The notes beneath the pieces were generated by a model that did no database searches, was not told the DNA's origin, and worked only from the letters and a program-made list of their open reading frames with translations. Positions 43,236 to 53,063 of a stretch of 64,000 nucleotides of DNA are shown here, piece after piece. This DNA is from an uncultured Pelagibacteraceae bacterium (GTDB lineage: Bacteria; Pseudomonadota; Alphaproteobacteria; Pelagibacterales; Pelagibacteraceae). Every line of letters begins with the position of its first letter. The stretch's first letter is position 1. The position numbers and the translations under genes were made by a program. The DNA lies in assembly GCA_902560805.1 (NCBI GenBank), contig CACENW010000001.1, forward strand, positions 62,001-126,000, written 5' to 3'.

Positions 43236-43812
43236 AAATATTTTCTATTTGAGCTTCTGCATCTCTAATTGACTTTTCATAGTCGAAAGCCATTTGATCA
43301 GCACTAATTACTTCAACTTTTTCTATTCCAAAAAAGTTTAAAATAAATTTTAACCAAGGTGTTAAAAAATCCTCAGAACTATTTAATTTGGTTCCACCTG
43401 AAGTTATCACTAGATATGCTTTTTTGTTTTTTAATAGTCCTTCTCTCCTACCATTGGGTTTAAATTTAAAAGTTTCCCCTATTCTAGCAGCTAAATCTGA
43501 CCACGCTTTAAGTGTTGCTGGAGGACCATAATTATAAATTGGGGCTGAAATTATAATAATGTCACTTTCTTTTAATTCTTTTACAAGCTTGTCAGAAAGT
43601 TCAAACATTTTTTTGTGATCCTCTGTTTGATCTTTCTCGTCAATTTTCATTCCAGACTCTGTTAAGCCACTTACAAAAAGCATCTCATCATCTAAATCTC
43701 TATAAATTACCTCATCTCCTGGTTTTTTTATTTTATCTAAAAGTTTTTTTGCTAAAGCTCTAGAAGTAGAACCTTTTTTTCTAGCACTGGAGTCTATTTG
43801 ATAAATTTTCAT
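43225..43812 (-). CDS. FMN-dependent NAD(P)H azoreductase/quinone reductase (AzoR type)
   Basis: Flavodoxin-like reductase of 195 residues. The N-terminus IYQIDSSARKKGSTSRALA binds FMN phosphate, and the segments SAPIYNYGPPATLKAWSD at about 90-107 (PMYNFxxPxxLKxWID-like) and VITSGGTK near residue 137 match the AzoR family. It reduces quinones or azo dyes by two electrons and protects against oxidative stress. The gene precedes ccdA by nine bases but shares no evident pathway with it. Confidence 0.87.
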   Translation of the reverse strand: MKIYQIDSSARKKGSTSRALAKKLLDKIKKPGDEVIYRDLDDEMLFVSGLTESGMKIDEKDQTEDHKKMFELSDKLVKELKESDIIIISAPIYNYGPPATLKAWSDLAARIGETFKFKPNGRREGLLKNKKAYLVITSGGTKLNSSEDFLTPWLKFILNFFGIEKVEVISADQMAFDYEKSIRDAEAQIENISID

Positions 43813-43820
43813 TCAATACA

Positions 43821-44528
43821 CTAACCAAAATTTTGCATAAAAGGAAAGATCTTAATTATGTAAAAACCAATTACTTGCAATTGATTAGTTAAAATCAAAA
43901 TTCCGGTTATAAGTAGAGTTATACCGCCTATTTTTGATATTAAATTAATATTCTTTTTGAAATTTTTGGAAAATAATAAAAATCTTTGAATTAAGTATCC
44001 AGACAAGACAAAAGGAATAGCAAGACCTAATGAATAAGAAATTAACAGAATTACTGCTCTTGATAAAGTTTCTTCAATAGATGCTAAAGCTAAAATTGAA
44101 CCCAAAATTGGTCCAATACATGGTGTCCAGCCAAAACCAAAAGCAACACCAATTACATATGGAAATAGAATATTTCTTGATTCTTTTGCATCAAATCTTT
44201 TTTCAAAATTTAAATATGGAATATTGATTATTCCAATTAATTGAAGAGAAAAAATTATAATAACTATACCAGCTAAAATTCTTAGCACTTCTGAATTTTG
44301 TAATAGTGCCTGTCCTAAAAATGATGCTGATGCACCTAAAATAACAAAAACAGTCGAGAAGCCTAAACAAAATAAGATTAATGGAAAAATATTTATTTTT
44401 CGTTGATTTAAAATTTCTTGTAATGATTGACCGGAAATATAAGAAATATATCCAGGTATCAAAGGTAGAACACATGGAGACAAAAAACTCATAAGTCCTG
44501 CTCCAAAAGCAATTAAGTATTCAAACAT
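43821..44528 (-). CDS. ccdA: CcdA-type thiol-electron transporter
   Basis: Six-helix membrane protein of 235 residues that passes reducing equivalents from thioredoxin to the periplasm for cytochrome c maturation. The redox Cys19 in SPCVLPLIPGY and Cys137 in WTPCIGPILGS are in the usual places on helices 1 and 4. It lies directly before the ppc gene start, separated by zero bases, with both on the minus strand. A cytochrome c at 61718 is a possible client. Confidence 0.93.
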   Translation of the reverse strand: MFEYLIAFGAGLMSFLSPCVLPLIPGYISYISGQSLQEILNQRKINIFPLILFCLGFSTVFVILGASASFLGQALLQNSEVLRILAGIVIIIFSLQLIGIINIPYLNFEKRFDAKESRNILFPYVIGVAFGFGWTPCIGPILGSILALASIEETLSRAVILLISYSLGLAIPFVLSGYLIQRFLLFSKNFKKNINLISKIGGITLLITGILILTNQLQVIGFYIIKIFPFMQNFG

Positions 44529-47219
44529 TTATCCAGTATTTTTCATTGCTGCAGAGATACCTGCAATCGATGTCATTAAAGCATCTTCAAGAAATTTTTT
44601 ATCTAAATTTTTATATTTTTTATTTGTTAATTTATTCATGATATTTGCCTGTAGTATATTTAACATCTCTGTATAATTGTTTCTTATAAATAAAGCTTTT
44701 CTAAATTCTTTTCTCTCTTTTACCACTTCCTTAGGAGTAATTTTATTATGCAATTTGACCAGTGCATCAAATTGAAATCTTAATTTTTTACCAATTCTTT
44801 TTAATGAAGCATCAGCTAAATTATTTTCATAAATAACTGATATTTCTGGATCCACCTTTGAAATTACCATATCCAAAATATCCATGGTTGATACAAAGTA
44901 TGGCCAATTTCTTTCCATGTCGGTCATTGTTCTTCTAAACTTTTTAATAGAACCATATCTAAGCGCTTCAGTGGTACCTAGCCAAGCAGGTAACATTAGT
45001 CTGATTTGCGTCCAAGCAAATACCCAAGGAATAGCTCTTAAACTCTGAATATTATCGACATTCTTTCTTTTGGTTGGTCTTGATCCAATAGCAAGCTTTC
45101 CAAGTGATTTATGTGGAGTAACTGTTTTGAAGTAACGAATAAAATCCTGACTTTGATTTAGATATTTTCTGTATGAAGATGTAGAAATTTCTGACATTTT
45201 TTGAATTAATTCACGCCAATTAGTTTTTGATCTTGGTGGAGGATTTAAAGAAGCATCCATTACTGAACCGATATAGCTACAGAGGTTATATTCAGCTAAA
45301 GGTTTATAACCATACTTCTGTTGAATTACCTCTCCCTGATCGGTAATTCTAATTTTACCATTAACTGTTCCTGAAGGTTGTGATTTTAAAGTGGCCTGAA
45401 TAGGACCACCTCCTCTTCCTGGAGAGCCACCTCTACCATGGAAGAAAACAAGATCTATTTTATATTTTTTTGCTAAACTTCTAAGCTCCTCTTGTAGTTT
45501 ATATTGATGCCAACTCGCAGATAATTTTCCAGCATCTTTACTTGAATCAGAATATCCAATCATTACCTCTTGATTTGAATTGATCATTTTTCTATACCAT
45601 GAAAGTTTGAACAAATTTGTCATTACACCATTGGCATTTTTTAAATCATCCAAAGTTTCAAAAAGTGGTACAACTCTTAATAAATTTTTAGTTTTTGCCT
45701 GCATTTGTAAAAAATAAACTGATAAGATATCGGATGCTGTTGAAGTCATTGATATTACATATGCACCTAGGCATTCAATTGGTGTTTTTGCAATCTGTTT
45801 GAAAGTATTCCAAACTTCTTTATTTTCTTTATCTTTTAATTTAATTTTATCTACAAAAGATTTTTTTTCTTTTATAGATTTATTTAATAATTTTATTTTT
45901 TCTACTTCGGTTAAAGAAGAATATTTTATATTTTTTTTCTTTTTAAAAATTTCGTTTAAAAGTTTTTCATGTCTATCTGCCTCTTGTCTTATATCTAGTC
46001 TTGCTAAATTGATTCCAAAACATCTCACTCTTCTCATTAAATCTAATAAGTCTGCGTTTGCAATATGCTCTCCTCTATTTACTTTTAATGAGTTTCTTAC
46101 TTCTCTTAATGGAAGAGTTATTTCGTTTTTATTTTGAATTAATTTTTTTTCATCTAAAGGTACATTTTTATTTAAATGATTTTCAATTAATTGATGGGTT
46201 AGTCTTACCTTGTCTCTAATTGGTCTCAAATAAACTCTATAAGGTTCATAACTGTTTCCTGTTGCTCTTTTAATTTTTGTAGAGCATTCTTCCATTGATA
46301 AATCTTGTATCAATTTAGTAAGTTCTTTCTCATATAATTTTGCAGCTTGCCATCTAGAAAATAAAATTACTTTCTTGGTTACTTCTGCAGTTACATTTGG
46401 ATTTCCATCTCTGTCTCCGCCCATCCATGAACCAAATTGAATAGGATTAAAATCACGAGGCAAATCTTTCTTTAAATTTTTTCTAAAAATATCGTTAAGT
46501 CTTTTGTAAACTTTAGGAATGGTATCCCACAAACTATCTTCTATTACGGCTAATCCCCATCTTGCTTCGTCTAATGGAGAAGGCTTTGTTCTTTTAAGTT
46601 CATCTGTTTTCCATATTATTGCAATTTCTGAGTATAGTTTTCTATCTAATTCAATGATTTTTGAGGGGTATTTTTTATAGAGATGTCTTTGCTCCATAAT
46701 TTCAATTAAATTTGCATATTTTTGAATTAAGGTTCTTCTTTTAACTTCTGTTGGATGCGCAGTAAGAACTATTCCAATATCTAGTTTTGTTGCTAAATTA
46801 TAAATTTTATTATTTGTAATATTTTTATTTTTAAAAAGTCCCTCAATAATATCCTCAATAAATAAGTTTTGATTTTTGCTTTTAAAGTATGGATTTTCAT
46901 ATTCATTTAATTTTCTAGAAGCATCCAATGACTCAGCTAAATTCATTAAATTAAGGATGTGTGAAAAAGCCCTTGTGATTTTAAAAGTTTTTTCTGGTGA
47001 AAGTTTTTTTACTTCCTTTGATATTTTTGAGAAAACTTTACTTTTATTTTTGTCTGATATAGTGCTTTTTGATAATAATCTAAATCTTTCAACAATTTGA
47101 AAAAAAACTGAACCTTCTTGATCTTTAATTACTTTTCCTAGGAATGTCCCTAATAATCTAATATCTTCTCTTAAGAGCTTTGTAGGTATTCGCTCATAGT
47201 AAAGATCTCTTTTCTTCAT
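44529..47219 (-). CDS. ppc: phosphoenolpyruvate carboxylase
   Basis: Anaplerotic enzyme forming oxaloacetate from PEP and bicarbonate. The 896-residue length is normal. Catalytic segments are LTAHPTEVKRRTL near residue 155 with the active His, FHGRGGSPGRGGGP around residue 600, MIGYSDSSKDAG, and the typical C-terminus ending AAMKNTG. It starts inside the SMP-30-like gene with 26 bases of overlap on the same strand, so the two are coupled. The protein is more Lys-rich than most family members because of low GC. Confidence 0.96.
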   Translation of the reverse strand: MKKRDLYYERIPTKLLREDIRLLGTFLGKVIKDQEGSVFFQIVERFRLLSKSTISDKNKSKVFSKISKEVKKLSPEKTFKITRAFSHILNLMNLAESLDASRKLNEYENPYFKSKNQNLFIEDIIEGLFKNKNITNNKIYNLATKLDIGIVLTAHPTEVKRRTLIQKYANLIEIMEQRHLYKKYPSKIIELDRKLYSEIAIIWKTDELKRTKPSPLDEARWGLAVIEDSLWDTIPKVYKRLNDIFRKNLKKDLPRDFNPIQFGSWMGGDRDGNPNVTAEVTKKVILFSRWQAAKLYEKELTKLIQDLSMEECSTKIKRATGNSYEPYRVYLRPIRDKVRLTHQLIENHLNKNVPLDEKKLIQNKNEITLPLREVRNSLKVNRGEHIANADLLDLMRRVRCFGINLARLDIRQEADRHEKLLNEIFKKKKNIKYSSLTEVEKIKLLNKSIKEKKSFVDKIKLKDKENKEVWNTFKQIAKTPIECLGAYVISMTSTASDILSVYFLQMQAKTKNLLRVVPLFETLDDLKNANGVMTNLFKLSWYRKMINSNQEVMIGYSDSSKDAGKLSASWHQYKLQEELRSLAKKYKIDLVFFHGRGGSPGRGGGPIQATLKSQPSGTVNGKIRITDQGEVIQQKYGYKPLAEYNLCSYIGSVMDASLNPPPRSKTNWRELIQKMSEISTSSYRKYLNQSQDFIRYFKTVTPHKSLGKLAIGSRPTKRKNVDNIQSLRAIPWVFAWTQIRLMLPAWLGTTEALRYGSIKKFRRTMTDMERNWPYFVSTMDILDMVISKVDPEISVIYENNLADASLKRIGKKLRFQFDALVKLHNKITPKEVVKERKEFRKALFIRNNYTEMLNILQANIMNKLTNKKYKNLDKKFLEDALMTSIAGISAAMKNTG

Positions 47220-48105
47220 TACTTAATATAAATTTTTTTTGTAAAACTCCTTTTGCATTTGTTTTTACACTAAAAAAGAATCCTGAATATCTAAATTTTC
47301 GCAAATCAGCTTTGTTCATTCCTTTTGTTGCTGTTGAAACGTAGAGTTCTTGATTATTCTTACCTCCAAATGCACAATTAGTTATGTTTTTAGCTGGAAA
47401 CTGAATTCTATGAATTAATTTTGCTCTACTATTAAATACTGAGACACATGCTCCACGAAAATGTGCAACCCATAAATTTTTATTTTTATCTAAAGTCATT
47501 CCGTCTGGAACTCCTTCCTCAGGTGTTAACTTTTTAAATATTTTTTTACTAATTATTTTATTATTTTTATTTATCTTAATTTTATAGATAGTTTTTTTAG
47601 GACTATCAGTGTGGTAAAGATTATGTTCATCAATAAATGCTGGACCATTTGTAATTCTATAATTTTTATCAACTCTAGTTAATTTTAGATTTTTATCTAA
47701 TTTATACAAAGACCCTTTTTCAATTTTTCTCTCTAAATTATCCATAGTACCAAACCAAAGATTTCCTACAGGATCTGTTTTACCATCGTTTATCCTATTC
47801 AATTTTAATTTAGGTTCTATAGGTATTGATTTCAAAATTTTTTTTGATTTTAAATTTTGAATTCTTAATTCACCTTGTAATCCTAAAATAAATATATGAT
47901 CTTTTATATGAGCAATGAAACCTACTTCTTTATTAACTTGAAAGATTTTCTTTTTTTTATTTTTGATATTTAAAGAACAAATTTTTTTTTTCTTTATATC
48001 TACAAAATAAATAGAGTTATGCTCTTTAACCCAAAGTGTTCCTTCACCTAAAGTACATCTTATTTTCCAAATTGGTTTTGGTTCTGTAGTTTTGATTTTA
48101 CTCAT
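47194..48105 (-). CDS. SMP-30/gluconolactonase family lactonase
   Basis: A six-bladed beta-propeller lactonase of 303 residues. It has the metal ligands Glu21 in GEGTLW, the NDGK segment near residue 105, Asn near 153 (TNGPAF), and the Asp in VPDGMTLD near 200. It would hydrolyse a sugar-acid lactone after sugar oxidation. It is directly downstream of the enolase-superfamily dehydratase, overlapping it by eight bases, as expected for a lactonase-dehydratase pair. The substrate is not set. Confidence 0.87.
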   Translation of the reverse strand: MSKIKTTEPKPIWKIRCTLGEGTLWVKEHNSIYFVDIKKKKICSLNIKNKKKKIFQVNKEVGFIAHIKDHIFILGLQGELRIQNLKSKKILKSIPIEPKLKLNRINDGKTDPVGNLWFGTMDNLERKIEKGSLYKLDKNLKLTRVDKNYRITNGPAFIDEHNLYHTDSPKKTIYKIKINKNNKIISKKIFKKLTPEEGVPDGMTLDKNKNLWVAHFRGACVSVFNSRAKLIHRIQFPAKNITNCAFGGKNNQELYVSTATKGMNKADLRKFRYSGFFFSVKTNAKGVLQKKFILSNEEKRSLL

Positions 48106-49270
48106 TTACCTCAAACTCTTTAATAAAGTCTTCATTTGGATTTATACCAATACCTACATTGTCTGTCACTGATGCAAATCCATTATTATTTTTGACTTGA
48201 TCTAAAATTGAAAAATTCTCCTTTGGTAAATCTGTAATAAAGATATTTTTCTCTGTCGTATCAAACTCTAGCATAGATTTTGTTGGGAATAGTCCCCCTG
48301 GCATATCAGGTTGTGCAGTCAATAAATGAAGATTTACCGCTATACTTACAGCGGATCCCCAAACATGATTAATTACTGGAACAAAGTTAGCCTGAGCCAA
48401 GGCTACAACTTTCAAATATTCTGTAATACCTCCTAATCCACATACTTCTGGTTGAGCTATATCAATGCAATCATTAGTAATTAATTTATTCCATCCATAT
48501 TTTGTAAATTCTGCTTCACCCCCTGCCACACTGGTTGATATTTTTTTTTTCAATTCTCGATAACCATTGAAATCTTCAGGAGCAACAGGTTCTTCAAACC
48601 AATAAATATCTAGTTCATCAAGTCCTTTTCCAACATAAAGAGCATCTTTTAAATTATAAGCATGGTTTGCATCTACCATTAATTTAAAATCTTTACCTAT
48701 AGAATTTCTAACTGCTTGAACTAACTTTAAATCTTCTTTTGGACCCAATCCAACTTTCATTTTCATGGCTTTAAAGTTTTTTAATTTAATTTGTTTTGCT
48801 TCTTCTTGAAATAATGGAATTAATTCATCGACTGATTTGTTTTGTAACATCATTCCATATCCATACACAGGAACTTCATTATTACATTTTCCACCAACAA
48901 GTTGGTATAGAGGTGAGTTTGTTTTTTTTCCTAAGATATCCCATAGAGCTATATCTACTCCTGATAAAGCTTGTATAGGCATTCCTTTTTGACCGCTGTC
49001 TCTTAAAAGATTGTAAACTTTTTGCCAGATATGTTCTTTATTCAATGGATCTTCACCTATTACTAAAGGCTGAATTACCTTTTCAACTATATATTTATTG
49101 GCTAATGCAATATTTCCTGGGCCAAAACATTCTCCCCATCCAGTAATTCCTTCATCGGTTTGTACTTCAATTAAATGAGCTGTACGGTTTTTATAATATT
49201 GTTGTGAATAACCTAATTCTTTTTCTAACTCATATCTAAGTACATGACTTTTAATAGAAGTTATTTTCAC
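48098..49270 (-). CDS. enolase-superfamily sugar-acid dehydratase/cycloisomerase (MLE/MR type)
   Basis: A 390-residue member of the mandelate racemase/muconate lactonising branch. The metal ligands are Asp200, Glu226 and Glu252; the bases are Lys170/Lys172 in KMK and His302 in NHVWG. The active-site pattern and the sequence in regions 31-50 (RTAHLIEVQTDEGITGWGE) and 86-113 are similar to what I recall for D-galactarolactone cycloisomerase, and the family also contains L-fuconate dehydratase. It is between an SMP-30 lactonase and an FAH hydrolase, which fits either role in sugar-acid breakdown. Exact substrate undecided. Confidence 0.85.
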   Translation of the reverse strand: MKITSIKSHVLRYELEKELGYSQQYYKNRTAHLIEVQTDEGITGWGECFGPGNIALANKYIVEKVIQPLVIGEDPLNKEHIWQKVYNLLRDSGQKGMPIQALSGVDIALWDILGKKTNSPLYQLVGGKCNNEVPVYGYGMMLQNKSVDELIPLFQEEAKQIKLKNFKAMKMKVGLGPKEDLKLVQAVRNSIGKDFKLMVDANHAYNLKDALYVGKGLDELDIYWFEEPVAPEDFNGYRELKKKISTSVAGGEAEFTKYGWNKLITNDCIDIAQPEVCGLGGITEYLKVVALAQANFVPVINHVWGSAVSIAVNLHLLTAQPDMPGGLFPTKSMLEFDTTEKNIFITDLPKENFSILDQVKNNNGFASVTDNVGIGINPNEDFIKEFEVNE

Positions 49271-49275
49271 AAAAA

Positions 49276-50118
49276 TTATAAAGCAACTACTTTAGAGTTT
49301 TGCTCTCCTAGGTTTTCAATTGATAATTTCATTGTATCACCAGCTTTCAAGAATTGTTGAGGTTTCATTCCCATACCAACTCCGGGAGGTGTACCAGTTG
49401 TAATAATATCACCCGGTTGTAATGACATAAATTTACTCAAATAAGAAACAATAATGTTAACATCAAAAATCATAGTATTAGTATTTCCAGTCTGCATTCT
49501 TTGACCATTAACATCTAAACTCATTTTTAAATTATTAATATCAGCAATTTCATCTTTGGTTACCAAGTAGGGTCCAATCGGTCCATAAGTATCATGAGAT
49601 TTTCCTTTAACCCATTGACCCATCTTTTCTATTTGCCATTCTCTTTCGCTAATATCATTGACCAAACAATATCCTAAGATGTGATCTTGTGACTGAGCTT
49701 CTGAAATATGTTTTGTATGTTTTCCAATTATAATTCCTAATTCTACTTCCCAGTCTAATTTTTTTGAACCTGAAACAATTTCAATGTCATCGTTAGGACC
49801 ATTAATACAACTTGTAGCTTTCATAAAAGTAATTGGTTCAGATGGAACCTCTGCCCCTGTTTCTGCAGCGTGATCTGAAAAGTTTAAACCTATTGCAACA
49901 AATTTTCCTGGTTTTGTAATACATGAACCAATTCTTTCACTTGAAGATAATTCAGGAAGAGACGATAAATCAGCATTTTGTAAATTTGAGATAGTTTCAA
50001 AATTTAAATGATCAGGATTTAAATCTGAAATATGTGAACTAATATCTCTGATTTTTCCATCTTTGTCTAAAGCTGCTGGTTTTTCTTGTCCTTTTTGACC
50101 TACTCTCAATAATTTCAT
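49276..50118 (-). CDS. fumarylacetoacetate hydrolase family enzyme, probable 2,4-diketo-3-deoxy-sugar-acid hydrolase
   Basis: A 280-residue FAH-fold hydrolase. The metal-binding region is in DWEVELGIIIGK (Glu-x-Glu) and VNDISEREWQ (Asp), and the family's TGTPPGVGMGM near residue 250 is intact. It resembles 2,4-diketo-3-deoxy-L-fuconate hydrolase and related 'ureidoglycolate lyase-like' proteins. It sits between the enolase-superfamily dehydratase and a DHRS6-like dehydrogenase, the same trio used in the non-phosphorylating L-fucose pathway to yield pyruvate plus lactate. Confidence 0.87.
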   Translation of the reverse strand: MKLLRVGQKGQEKPAALDKDGKIRDISSHISDLNPDHLNFETISNLQNADLSSLPELSSSERIGSCITKPGKFVAIGLNFSDHAAETGAEVPSEPITFMKATSCINGPNDDIEIVSGSKKLDWEVELGIIIGKHTKHISEAQSQDHILGYCLVNDISEREWQIEKMGQWVKGKSHDTYGPIGPYLVTKDEIADINNLKMSLDVNGQRMQTGNTNTMIFDVNIIVSYLSKFMSLQPGDIITTGTPPGVGMGMKPQQFLKAGDTMKLSIENLGEQNSKVVAL

Positions 50119-50139
50119 AATTGTCCTTTTGTTATTAAA

Positions 50140-50883
50140 TTATATTGAAATTCCGCCATCAACATGAATTGTACTTCCTGTTGTAAATGTTGCATCATCA
50201 CTTGCTAGATAAACTGCAACTGCAGCAATCTCTTCTGCTGTACCTAATCTTCCCATGGGTTGTCTTGCTATAAAATCTTTTTTTGCCTGAACTGGATCTG
50301 GGCTCTGGTTTACTCTATCTTGCCAAGAAGGTGAAAATACTGTTCCAGGTGCAATTGAATTACATCTGATATTTTGTTTAACAAAATCTGCTGCAATCGC
50401 TTTTGTTAAACCAATAACTGCTCCCTTTGTTGTTCCATAAACAAATCTATTTGGAAAACCTTTAAAACTAGATGCACATGAAGATATATTAATAATACTT
50501 CCACCATTTTGTTTGATCATTAAAGGTAAAATAGCTTTGCACATAAAGTACATCGACTTAACGTTTACATTAGAAGAAAAATCCCAATCTTTTTCATCAC
50601 ATTCTAATATTGTTCCATGATGAACAAAACCAACAGCATTAAACAAAACATCAACCTTATCTAAAGTTTTAGTAAATTCTATAATTGCATTGTTATCTGT
50701 GGAGTCTAATTTTTGCACTTTTATCTCAGGATATTCTTTATTTAAATCAGCTAAAGTTTTATCATTTAAATCGGTTGCAGTGACATGAGCGCCTTCTTTA
50801 TGAAATGCAATTGCTGTTGCTTTTCCAATTCCTTGACCTGCTGCTGTTACAAGAATTTTTTTACCTTCTAATCTTCCACTCAT
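50140..50883 (-). CDS. SDR dehydrogenase, DHRS6/2-keto-3-deoxy-L-fuconate dehydrogenase-like
   Basis: A 247-residue short-chain dehydrogenase with AAGQGIG nucleotide loop at 14-20, Asp38 (NAD preference), Asn-Ala-Val-Gly (82-85), Ser134 and Tyr149/Lys153. The FNAVGFVHHGTILECDEKDWDFS region is very close to human BDH2/DHRS6 and bacterial 2-keto-3-deoxy-L-fuconate dehydrogenase. In that pathway it makes the 2,4-diketo acid cleaved by the FAH hydrolase encoded next. It overlaps the downstream HIBADH-type gene start by four bases. Confidence 0.87.
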   Translation of the reverse strand: MSGRLEGKKILVTAAGQGIGKATAIAFHKEGAHVTATDLNDKTLADLNKEYPEIKVQKLDSTDNNAIIEFTKTLDKVDVLFNAVGFVHHGTILECDEKDWDFSSNVNVKSMYFMCKAILPLMIKQNGGSIINISSCASSFKGFPNRFVYGTTKGAVIGLTKAIAADFVKQNIRCNSIAPGTVFSPSWQDRVNQSPDPVQAKKDFIARQPMGRLGTAEEIAAVAVYLASDDATFTTGSTIHVDGGISI

Positions 50884-51749
50884 TTTTTATTTATCCTTTC
50901 GATTTCATTATAAAGTGAACTATGATCAGTGTTTCCATGACCATTATCGACAAGGGTCTTATACATTTCTTTCACTAAATTTGAAATAGGTAAATGTGTA
51001 TTATATGAATTTGCACACTCTAAAATGTTATTCATATCTTTTAAATGAGTATAAGTTTTACCTTTTGGACTAAAATCTTTATCTATCATTCTTTTTCCAT
51101 GAGTTTGTAAAATTTTACTATCTGCCCAACCTCCAGAAAGAGCTTTTATTAATTTTACTGGATCAGCGCCTGCTTTTTCACATAAGGTTATTGCCTCAGC
51201 AACCGCTCCTATTGTAACACCTACTACTATTTGATTTGCTAACTTTGAAACTTGTCCACTTCCAATAGGACCTACCAAAGTTGGATTTCCCATTGCTTTT
51301 AAAATATTAAAAGAGTTATCAAAAACACTTTGTTCTCCACCAACCATTATAGCTAAAGAAGCCTCTTCAGCTCCAATTGTTCCTCCTGATACTGGTGCAT
51401 CTAAATAATTTATATTTTTTGATTTTAAACTGTTCCCATATTTTGTTGCTGTCGTTGGTTTAACAGAACTCATATCAATAACTGTTGAGCCTGATTTTAA
51501 GTTGTCTAAAAAATCTGTACTAGAAGTTATTGCATCAACTGCACTATCATCTGTTAACATAGTAATAATAAAATCACTGTCCTTAACTACATCACTTATT
51601 GATTTTGAAACTTCTGCACCGAACTCTTTTAGTGGTTCTGCTTTTTCTATTGATCGATTAAAAGCTTTTAATTTAAATCCAGATTTTAATATATTTTTAG
51701 CCATTGGAAGGCCCATCAGGCCTGTTCCAATAAATCCAATTGTTATCAT
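50880..51749 (-). CDS. 3-hydroxyisobutyrate dehydrogenase-family (beta-hydroxyacid) oxidoreductase
   Basis: A 289-residue beta-hydroxyacid dehydrogenase with GTGLMG at 8-13, DAPVSGGTIGAE near 116-127 for substrate binding, and the catalytic Lys in GQVSKLANQ near residue 170. Tartronate-semialdehyde reductase (GlxR/GarR) is a close functional option in a sugar-acid operon. It is coupled to TRAP dctM by a four-base overlap and to the SDR gene. The second family member in this locus is at 60036. Confidence 0.87.
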   Translation of the reverse strand: MITIGFIGTGLMGLPMAKNILKSGFKLKAFNRSIEKAEPLKEFGAEVSKSISDVVKDSDFIITMLTDDSAVDAITSSTDFLDNLKSGSTVIDMSSVKPTTATKYGNSLKSKNINYLDAPVSGGTIGAEEASLAIMVGGEQSVFDNSFNILKAMGNPTLVGPIGSGQVSKLANQIVVGVTIGAVAEAITLCEKAGADPVKLIKALSGGWADSKILQTHGKRMIDKDFSPKGKTYTHLKDMNNILECANSYNTHLPISNLVKEMYKTLVDNGHGNTDHSSLYNEIERINKK

Positions 51750-53062
51750 GGTTTAGGTTTAAATTCGTGGAAATTTTGTGTCATTGCTTCAGGGAAGAAC
51801 ATAACACATGCTAATACAATTAATTGAATTACTATAAACGGTGCAAAACCTCTGAAGATATCTGTTAAAGATATATGAGGAGGAGCGACCGATTTTAAAT
51901 AGAAAGCGGCGGGCCCAAATGGTGGGCTTAAAAATGAAACTTGCATGTTTACACAGAATAATATTCCGAACCAAATCGGATCAAAACCAAGTGCAATCAC
52001 TATAGGTAAAAATACTGGCATTGCTAATAATACAATTCCAACCCAATCCATAAATGCTCCCATGATTAAGAACATAATCTGCATCATGAAAATTAAATAC
52101 ATTGGTTTTAAATCATAAGCTAAAATTGTTTCTGCTACATATTTTGGACCACCGGCAAGAGAATAAGCTCCTGCTAAAACTGTTGCACCAAAAGTAATTG
52201 TCAAAATAGTTCCAGATGCTTTGAAAGTTCTTGTTAATGCATCTTTAAATAAAAACCATGTCAGTTCTTTTCTTGCAAAAATAATAATTAAAGTAGCAAC
52301 AACACCCATTCCTGCTGCTTCAGTAATACCAGTCATTCCAGAATAAATTGAACCTAATACAATAATTACAATTCCAATTGGTGGAAGAAGACCTGGAAGG
52401 TAAGACATTTTTTCTTTTAATGTTAAAGCTGGCTCATCACTTAATGGAGCTAAATGAGGTTGTAACCTTGTTCTAATAAGAATGTATGTAATAATTAAAC
52501 CTGAAATCATTAAACCTGGAACAATTGCTTCTTGGAATAACATAGTAATAGAAGTCTCTGTCGTTAATCCATAAATAATTAAAACAATCGATGGAGGTAT
52601 CATTGTTCCTAAAGATCCAGATGCACAAATGATACCGATAGACATGTCTTGATCATATTTAAGTCTCAACATTTGTGGCAGTGCAATTAATCCTAATAAA
52701 ACTATTTCTCCTCCAATAATTCCGCTCATTGCAGCCATGATAGTTGCCATGATTGCAGTAACTACACCTACTCCACCTCTAGTTTTTCTTAACCACGCGT
52801 TTAAAGCATCATAAAGATCTCTTGCAATGTTCGAGCGTTCGAGCAAGGAGGCCATAAAGATAAATAAAGGCACAGATAAAAATGAATAAGTAACAACTAA
52901 TGAGTAATATCTTGAAAGCAATATTCCTAATGCATGCTCACCTATATATAAAAATACTAGTACTGCACCCATGAAACCTGATGCAAAACCCATCGGAACA
53001 CCTATAGATATAAGTAATAATAATCCAACTATAAGTATTATCGAAAGTGATCCTATATCCAT
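51746..53062 (-). CDS. TRAP transporter large membrane subunit (DctM), second system
   Basis: Large membrane subunit of 438 residues with about 12 helices and the features GVPMGFASGFMGA near the start, the SVPLFIFMA segment, and AAMSGIIGGEIVLLGLIALP near residues 110-130, and IPPSIVLI. It is one base from the DctQ gene. It belongs to the TRAP system feeding the sugar-acid locus. The Pro-rich PPFGPAAFYLKS C-terminal region matches the family's PPVGxxxF motif. Confidence 0.92.
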   Translation of the reverse strand: MDIGSLSIILIVGLLLLISIGVPMGFASGFMGAVLVFLYIGEHALGILLSRYYSLVVTYSFLSVPLFIFMASLLERSNIARDLYDALNAWLRKTRGGVGVVTAIMATIMAAMSGIIGGEIVLLGLIALPQMLRLKYDQDMSIGIICASGSLGTMIPPSIVLIIYGLTTETSITMLFQEAIVPGLMISGLIITYILIRTRLQPHLAPLSDEPALTLKEKMSYLPGLLPPIGIVIIVLGSIYSGMTGITEAAGMGVVATLIIIFARKELTWFLFKDALTRTFKASGTILTITFGATVLAGAYSLAGGPKYVAETILAYDLKPMYLIFMMQIMFLIMGAFMDWVGIVLLAMPVFLPIVIALGFDPIWFGILFCVNMQVSFLSPPFGPAAFYLKSVAPPHISLTDIFRGFAPFIVIQLIVLACVMFFPEAMTQNFHEFKPKP

Positions 53063-53063
53063 T

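Noticed and set aside
45799-46137. Open frame of about 112 codons on the plus strand inside ppc
   Set aside because: Antisense to the catalytic part of ppc, Phe/Ser-rich, with no start context.
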